Assembly (NCBI GenBank): GCA_002371495.1
Contig: DFIX01000043.1
Coordinates: forward strand, 1-24,768
Origin: Eggerthellaceae bacterium UBA3686
Lineage (GTDB): Bacteria > Actinomycetota > Coriobacteriia > Coriobacteriales > Eggerthellaceae
Direction of reading: 5' to 3'
DNA: 24,768 bases
The position numbers were made by a program, and so were the translations under genes. Shown here piece by piece: positions 21,495 to 24,768 of the stretch (the stretch's first letter is position 1; every line of letters starts with the position of its first letter). The notes below the pieces were generated by a model that was given only the letters and a program-made list of their open reading frames with translations, was not told where the DNA came from and did not search any database.

Positions 21495-22805
21495 TTACGC
21501 GCTCTGGCGCTGCTCCGGCGATGCAAGCAAGCCGCCCATGAGGGCCGCCGCCCGCTTGTCGTTTTCCTCTACCGTGTGCGCGTACCATTTCAGCGTGAGG
21601 GCGGGGTCCGAATGCCCTAGCCGCGCCTGGACCGTCTTCACGTCGGCCCCGTTGGCTAGTAGCTGCGTTGCCTGGGTGTGCCTTAGCTCGTGGAACTTAA
21701 GGCCCCTGAATCCGTTGGAGTCCCGCCAGCTTATCCACCACCGCTCATAGTTGCGGATGCTGGAAAAGCCGCCCACGTCGGAGCATACCACCGCCACGCC
21801 CGCCGCCAGGGGCCGCCCCTCCGCCGCCGCCCCGATCTTGCGGAGCTGCGCGGCCTGGAAGCGCTTCCACTGTGCCAGGTGCGCCACCGTCGCGGGGTCA
21901 AGCCATACCGTGCGCCTGCCCGCCGCCGTCTTCGGCGGCTTCGTCTCGCCGTGCTCGGTTAGGCTCTGCCGCACTTCCAGGCATCCCGCCCGGAGGTCTA
22001 CGGCTCCCCACGTAAGGCCCAGAAGCTCGCCCAACCTTAGCCCGGTTGCGAGCGTGAGCCGCGCCCCGACGATGTTCGCGAGCGTCCCGAGTCCCCGGAG
22101 CGACTTCCGCCCCTTGTCGGCCTTCCACGCCGCCTGTCGTTCCTCCTTCCTGTCGAACGCGGCCCGTTCCTCGCGCTCCCTCCTTTCGAGGGTCGCGAGA
22201 AGCCGCCGCGCGTCCTTCGCGGACAATGCGCGCCGCTCCACGTCTTCCGGCTTCGGGGGCCTGACCTTCGCGCAAGGGTTGCGCATTATGTAATCGTAGT
22301 TGCACGCCTTCTGCATGATCTGCTTCAAGTGCTGGTAGTACTTCAAGATGGTACGGTTCTTTATCGTCGTGCCGTCCGCCCGGGTGCCGTCCCTGCGCAT
22401 GTCGCGGAAAAGCCGCTCTATCGTGGCCGCGTCGATTTCCGCCAGGGCCTTGTCCCCGATGTAGCCGGATAGCTTCCGCACGCTTCGCGCCGATTCCTCT
22501 AGGGACTTGCGCGCAAGCTCGCCCGATTCCTCGCGGGCCTGCTGCCAGTCCTGCGCGAACTGCGCAAATGTTATCTTACGCCCCTCGGGTTTTAGTCCGC
22601 CCTCGCGGGCGGCCCTGAGCGAGTCGCATATCTGCCACGCTTCCGCCTTGGTCCCGTGGTGCGTCGCGTTCTCCTTGTGGCGCTCGCCCTCCGAATCGGT
22701 CCAGGAATAGCAAATGCGCCACACGTTGCGGATTGGCTTCCCGTCGCGGGTCTTGGCCTGGGTGACGCTGCCGCGCCCGTTCCTCGCGCCCGTTGTCTTC
22801 GCCAT
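21495..22805 (-). CDS. Tyrosine site-specific integrase of the element
   Basis: The 436-residue recombinase catalyses insertion and excision at the tRNA. An N-terminal arm-binding region (about 1-65) and a SAM-like core-binding domain (about 78-180) precede the catalytic domain. Catalytic residues are visible: Arg257 (TGLRLGELLGL), His372 and Arg375 (HELRHTQAT), His398 (LGHSD) and Tyr408 (KWYAHTV). A charged insert of about 35 residues (207-240, rich in E, R and K) separates the core-binding and catalytic parts. The ATG at 22805 has a strong AGGAGGTGA site just upstream on the minus strand. All catalytic residues are intact, so it should be active. It is transcribed towards the tRNA, after the zinc-finger gene. 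Confidence 0.95.
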   Translation of the reverse strand: MAKTTGARNGRGSVTQAKTRDGKPIRNVWRICYSWTDSEGERHKENATHHGTKAEAWQICDSLRAAREGGLKPEGRKITFAQFAQDWQQAREESGELARKSLEESARSVRKLSGYIGDKALAEIDAATIERLFRDMRRDGTRADGTTIKNRTILKYYQHLKQIMQKACNYDYIMRNPCAKVRPPKPEDVERRALSAKDARRLLATLERREREERAAFDRKEERQAAWKADKGRKSLRGLGTLANIVGARLTLATGLRLGELLGLTWGAVDLRAGCLEVRQSLTEHGETKPPKTAAGRRTVWLDPATVAHLAQWKRFQAAQLRKIGAAAEGRPLAAGVAVVCSDVGGFSSIRNYERWWISWRDSNGFRGLKFHELRHTQATQLLANGADVKTVQARLGHSDPALTLKWYAHTVEENDKRAAALMGGLLASPEQRQSA

Positions 22806-22869
22806 GTCTTCACCTCCTTTCTTTGTCCGTCGATTGCCTGCCGTATCTCCGCGCCCTCGCGGGCGGGTG

Positions 22870-23790
22870 TTAGCGTTTCTTGAGGGTTACTTTAGGTTCT
22901 CTGGTTTCGCCCGGGTGCCGACGCCGCCAAACTCTGCAAGCTTGCCCGCAATACTCGCGGGGCGTTCCCCTTTCTCCCGATATTACTAGGGGCCGCCCGC
23001 ATACCGGGCAAAGGGCCACCCGCGCCGCGTCGATCTCTTCGCAGAAAGACAACCATAGCAGGGCCGCGCCCTTGTCCGCGTACCGTTGGAGCCGCCCGCC
23101 GATTTCGCGGGCTTCGATTCCTGCCAGGTTCGTATTACATAGCGCATCGAATAGGGATAGCGCAATTTCTGATAGCGTTTCGAGCGGGGCGGCCTGGTGG
23201 TCTTCGGGCGTTTCGGGTTCGTACATGAAAACACTTGACGCCGACAAGGTTAGACTCGCATTACCTTCGTCGGCTACGGTTAGGCTCCTAATCCCGCCGC
23301 CGCCGGCGTTGAGGGCTTCCGCCAGGTCTTCAATAGGCGCTTCGAATGCCGCCGCGTCCCTAAGCGCTGCCCAGAGAAGGTATCTGAGATAAGAGCGCCC
23401 GTTAAGTTCAAGGGTGATTTTAGGCACGCAAACTGCCAGCTCCGCGCCCGCTTCGGCGTCTCCGGCAAACTCTGAAAGCGTCATATGCTCGAGCGAAACG
23501 CCCGCGCGTGGGCCTTGCTCCGCGAAAAGCTCCGGCGCGGCGCTTATCGCTTTTAGCAGGGTTGCCGCGTCGATTGCACGCCGCATGTCGTAGTAATCGT
23601 CCATGCTCTGCTCTTTTTTGAGCACGTCGGACGCCCTAGACGAAAGCCGCATTAGGAACGGGTTTTCCTCGATGTAGGCAAGATAGTCGCTTTCCGTCTT
23701 TATCGAGTCGAAAAGCGCAAAAACGCTCTGGCGCATCGGTTCGGGTCCGAATACGTCCGGCTTGAATGGTGTCCAGTAGCTATCAACCAT
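22870..23790 (-). CDS. Unknown element protein with C-terminal Cys4 zinc finger
   Basis: I do not recognise this 306-residue protein. The first 255 residues are mostly helical and acidic with no clear motif. The C-terminus has Cys261-x2-Cys264-x16-Cys281-x3-Cys285 followed by RVWRRRHPGE, which resembles a CGNR-type or similar zinc finger and suggests nucleic-acid binding. It lies between the integrase and the divergent XRE regulator, 64 bp from the integrase, and shares its direction. It is transcribed from a good minus-strand promoter at 23842-23870. The ribosome-binding site is weak. A regulatory role in the element is a guess from position only. Confidence 0.75.
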   Translation of the reverse strand: MVDSYWTPFKPDVFGPEPMRQSVFALFDSIKTESDYLAYIEENPFLMRLSSRASDVLKKEQSMDDYYDMRRAIDAATLLKAISAAPELFAEQGPRAGVSLEHMTLSEFAGDAEAGAELAVCVPKITLELNGRSYLRYLLWAALRDAAAFEAPIEDLAEALNAGGGGIRSLTVADEGNASLTLSASSVFMYEPETPEDHQAAPLETLSEIALSLFDALCNTNLAGIEAREIGGRLQRYADKGAALLWLSFCEEIDAARVALCPVCGRPLVISGERGTPREYCGQACRVWRRRHPGETREPKVTLKKR

Positions 23791-23841
23791 AATAAAGTAC
23801 GCCTAATGACTACCTTTACTAGTACCGTGTTTATGTTGACA

Positions 23842-23870
23842 ATAATAAAGCGTAGTAAATCGATGGTCAA
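23842..23870 (-). promoter_or_regulatory. Minus-strand promoter of the zinc-finger/integrase genes
   Basis: On the minus strand, TTGACC (23865-23870), a 17-bp spacer and TATTAT (23842-23847) make a near-consensus promoter. A plus-strand TTGACA (23836-23841) overlaps it and may be the -35 of the XRE gene, though its -10 is poor. The overlap would let a regulator control both directions. Confidence 0.65.
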
Positions 23871-23889
23871 GACAAAAGGAGCAATCAAG

Positions 23890-24084
23890 ATGGATAGAAG
23901 CGAGATAACCCGACGCCGCGAAGCTCTGGGACTTTCCATGTCCGCACTTGGGCGCGAAGCGGGTTTGCATCCCTCCACGGTTTCGACAATCGAAAGCGGG
24001 CGGCTTAACCCGTACCCGGTCCAGCTCGAAAAGCTCCGCGCGGCCTTCGAGCGCCTGGAAGCCGCCAAAAACGAGCAGGGCTAG
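23890..24084 (+). CDS. XRE-family helix-turn-helix regulator
   Basis: The 64-residue protein is one HTH domain: ITRRREALGLSMSALGREAG (6-25), then LHPSTVSTIESGR as the recognition helix and NPYPVQLEKLRAAFE. This size fits a phage- or ICE-type repressor lacking an effector domain. The start at 23890 is chosen for AAGGAG at 23876-23881; an in-frame ATG at 23806 would run through the promoter region. It lies divergent from the zinc-finger gene and 3 nt before the next gene, so it probably controls the shared intergenic promoters. Confidence 0.88.
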   Translation: MDRSEITRRREALGLSMSALGREAGLHPSTVSTIESGRLNPYPVQLEKLRAAFERLEAAKNEQG

Positions 24085-24087
24085 AAG

Positions 24088-24351
24088 ATGGCCGCCGTTC
24101 GTGAGATAGCGTTCACCGACGTCGACGCCCTGGACGTGCTCGCCGACGATATGCCCGACGCCGACGCGGCGGGGATGTTCGAGGGTTACGGGGATATGCT
24201 GGGCGTTGATGACCTGAGCGCTATTCTCCACCTTGCAAAGAAAACCGTGCAGAGACAATGCGCGCGGGGCGATCTGCCCGCCGTCAAGATTGGCCGCCAT
24301 TGGTACGTCGCGAAGCTGCGACTTGCCCGCCTGATGTTGGAGGGCGAATAG
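24088..24351 (+). CDS. Small HTH protein of the excisionase / MerR-like (HTH_17) type
   Basis: Residues 38-82 (LGVDDLSAILHLAKKTVQRQ and following GDLPAVKIGRHWYV) match the winged HTH of excisionase-family DNA-binding proteins. The first 35 residues are acidic and not recognised. At 87 residues it fits a recombination directionality factor that would turn the integrase towards excision, or a transcription regulator. It starts 3 nt after the XRE stop, and its own stop overlaps the next start (TAGTG), so the genes form one operon. Confidence 0.8.
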   Translation: MAAVREIAFTDVDALDVLADDMPDADAAGMFEGYGDMLGVDDLSAILHLAKKTVQRQCARGDLPAVKIGRHWYVAKLRLARLMLEGE

Positions 24352-24768
24352 TGTCGGGCCATGGCCATGAAACCGCCGCCCGCGCTCCCCGTTACGCCGT
24401 GCTTCCGTCCGGCTGTATGGCCGTTCTCTTCGAGGGCTTGGGCATCGGGGGCAATTCTGCCGCGCGCGTCTTCGCGCTGCTTGCGGAGCATAGCACGCGC
24501 GGCGATCGTCTGCGCGATGATTCCGCCGTGTGGCTGGCTGATTGGCTGGGTGCAAACGCTCCGGGCGTCGCTCCCGGTAGGGTTTTTACTGTCCAGGTTT
24601 CGCAAACCGTCATAGCTTCGGCGCTCGGCCTGAATGCCCGAACCGTAAGGCGCGCCGTGCAAAAACTCGAAAAGATGGGAGTTTTGGCGCTGGCCCACGA
24701 CGCCCGGAGGTATAGCTCCCCGCTCTACGTGCTCTGTCCGGTAGATGGTCAGGGGGGACAGAAAAGCC
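24351..24768 (+). CDS. Winged-helix protein of the element, 3' partial
   Basis: A frame opening with GTG at 24351, overlapping the previous TAG, runs without a stop to the window end (139 complete codons). Residues 80-120 read like a winged helix: VSQTVIASALGLNARTVRRA then VQKLEKMGVLAL. Such proteins in elements of this kind are often replication initiators or relaxase-operon regulators, but the fragment does not allow a choice. The tight overlap with the excisionase-like gene supports it as real. Confidence 0.7.
   Translation, partial: MSGHGHETAARAPRYAVLPSGCMAVLFEGLGIGGNSAARVFALLAEHSTRGDRLRDDSAVWLADWLGANAPGVAPGRVFTVQVSQTVIASALGLNARTVRRAVQKLEKMGVLALAHDARRYSSPLYVLCPVDGQGGQKS

Larger units (their letters stand above)
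21392..24768. mobile_element. Left end of an integrated genetic element at tRNA-Thr (right end outside window)
   Basis: Directly after the tRNA lie a tyrosine integrase facing the tRNA, an unknown zinc-finger protein, and then rightward regulatory genes (XRE, excisionase-like, winged helix). This order is typical of integrative and conjugative or phage-related elements that enter at a tRNA 3' end. The attachment core should lie within the tRNA 3' half, but no second copy is visible because the right end is not in the window. Conjugation or phage structural genes are not seen, so the class of element stays open. Confidence 0.8.

Noticed and set aside
23806..23889. An upstream start for the XRE regulator
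   Set aside because: It lies in the promoter region and lacks a ribosome-binding site, while 23890 has AAGGAG at good spacing.

Overview
The window looks like a chromosome segment of an anaerobic, high-GC actinomycete of class Coriobacteriia, most likely order Eggerthellales. The assignment rests on three things: coding style, the mix of genes (a Tat-exported [NiFe] uptake hydrogenase with a b-type cytochrome, a flavin/Fe-S old-yellow-enzyme-type oxidoreductase, a two-subunit Fe-S fumarase, tandem DegV proteins), and the rpmE, yqhQ and tmk-holB-ricT housekeeping genes. No rRNA or species marker is present, so this is inference.

Layout. 1-423: 3' part of a hydrogenase maturation protease. 722-1207: rpmE (ribosomal protein L31 with a long Ala/Glu/Lys tail), with its own promoter, leader hairpin and terminator. 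1366-5450: hydrogenase operon. A long, apparently highly structured leader (about 1378-1620) precedes the small subunit, large subunit and cytochrome b genes, and a strong terminator ends it. 5451-6097: non-coding, holding two copies of a 110-bp long-hairpin element. 6098-9569: yqhQ (DUF1385) and a BaiCD/FadH-like oxidoreductase. 9570-9964: non-coding, rich in palindromes. 9965-13950: topA of an archaeal-like type, then the two fumarase subunits. 14026-18846: tmk, holB, ricT and pncB. 18998-20910: two DegV genes. 20965-21074: a third 110-bp hairpin element. 21317-21391: tRNA-Thr(TGT). From there to the window end lies the left part of an integrated element: tyrosine integrase, an unknown zinc-finger protein, a divergent XRE regulator, an excisionase-like HTH protein and a partial winged-helix protein.

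How the parts work together. The small and large hydrogenase subunits would be exported by Tat and oxidise H2 outside the membrane, passing electrons through the cytochrome b to quinone. The large subunit needs C-terminal trimming by a protease of the kind at the window start. The small-subunit cysteines match a standard, oxygen-sensitive enzyme. In some anaerobes fumarate is an acceptor of such electrons, and a fumarase lies nearby, but no fumarate reductase is visible.

The most unusual content is non-coding. (1) Three 110-bp elements each have 21-bp arms around an interior of exactly 68 nt; stems differ while loop sequences are conserved, and a fourth structure shares the geometry. (2) A second family of palindromes centred on GGGTC(T/A)GACCC sits at gene 3' ends, sometimes supplying the last codons. 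(3) The hydrogenase leader has several long-range perfect helices and a possible pseudoknot. None of these could be compared with databases here.
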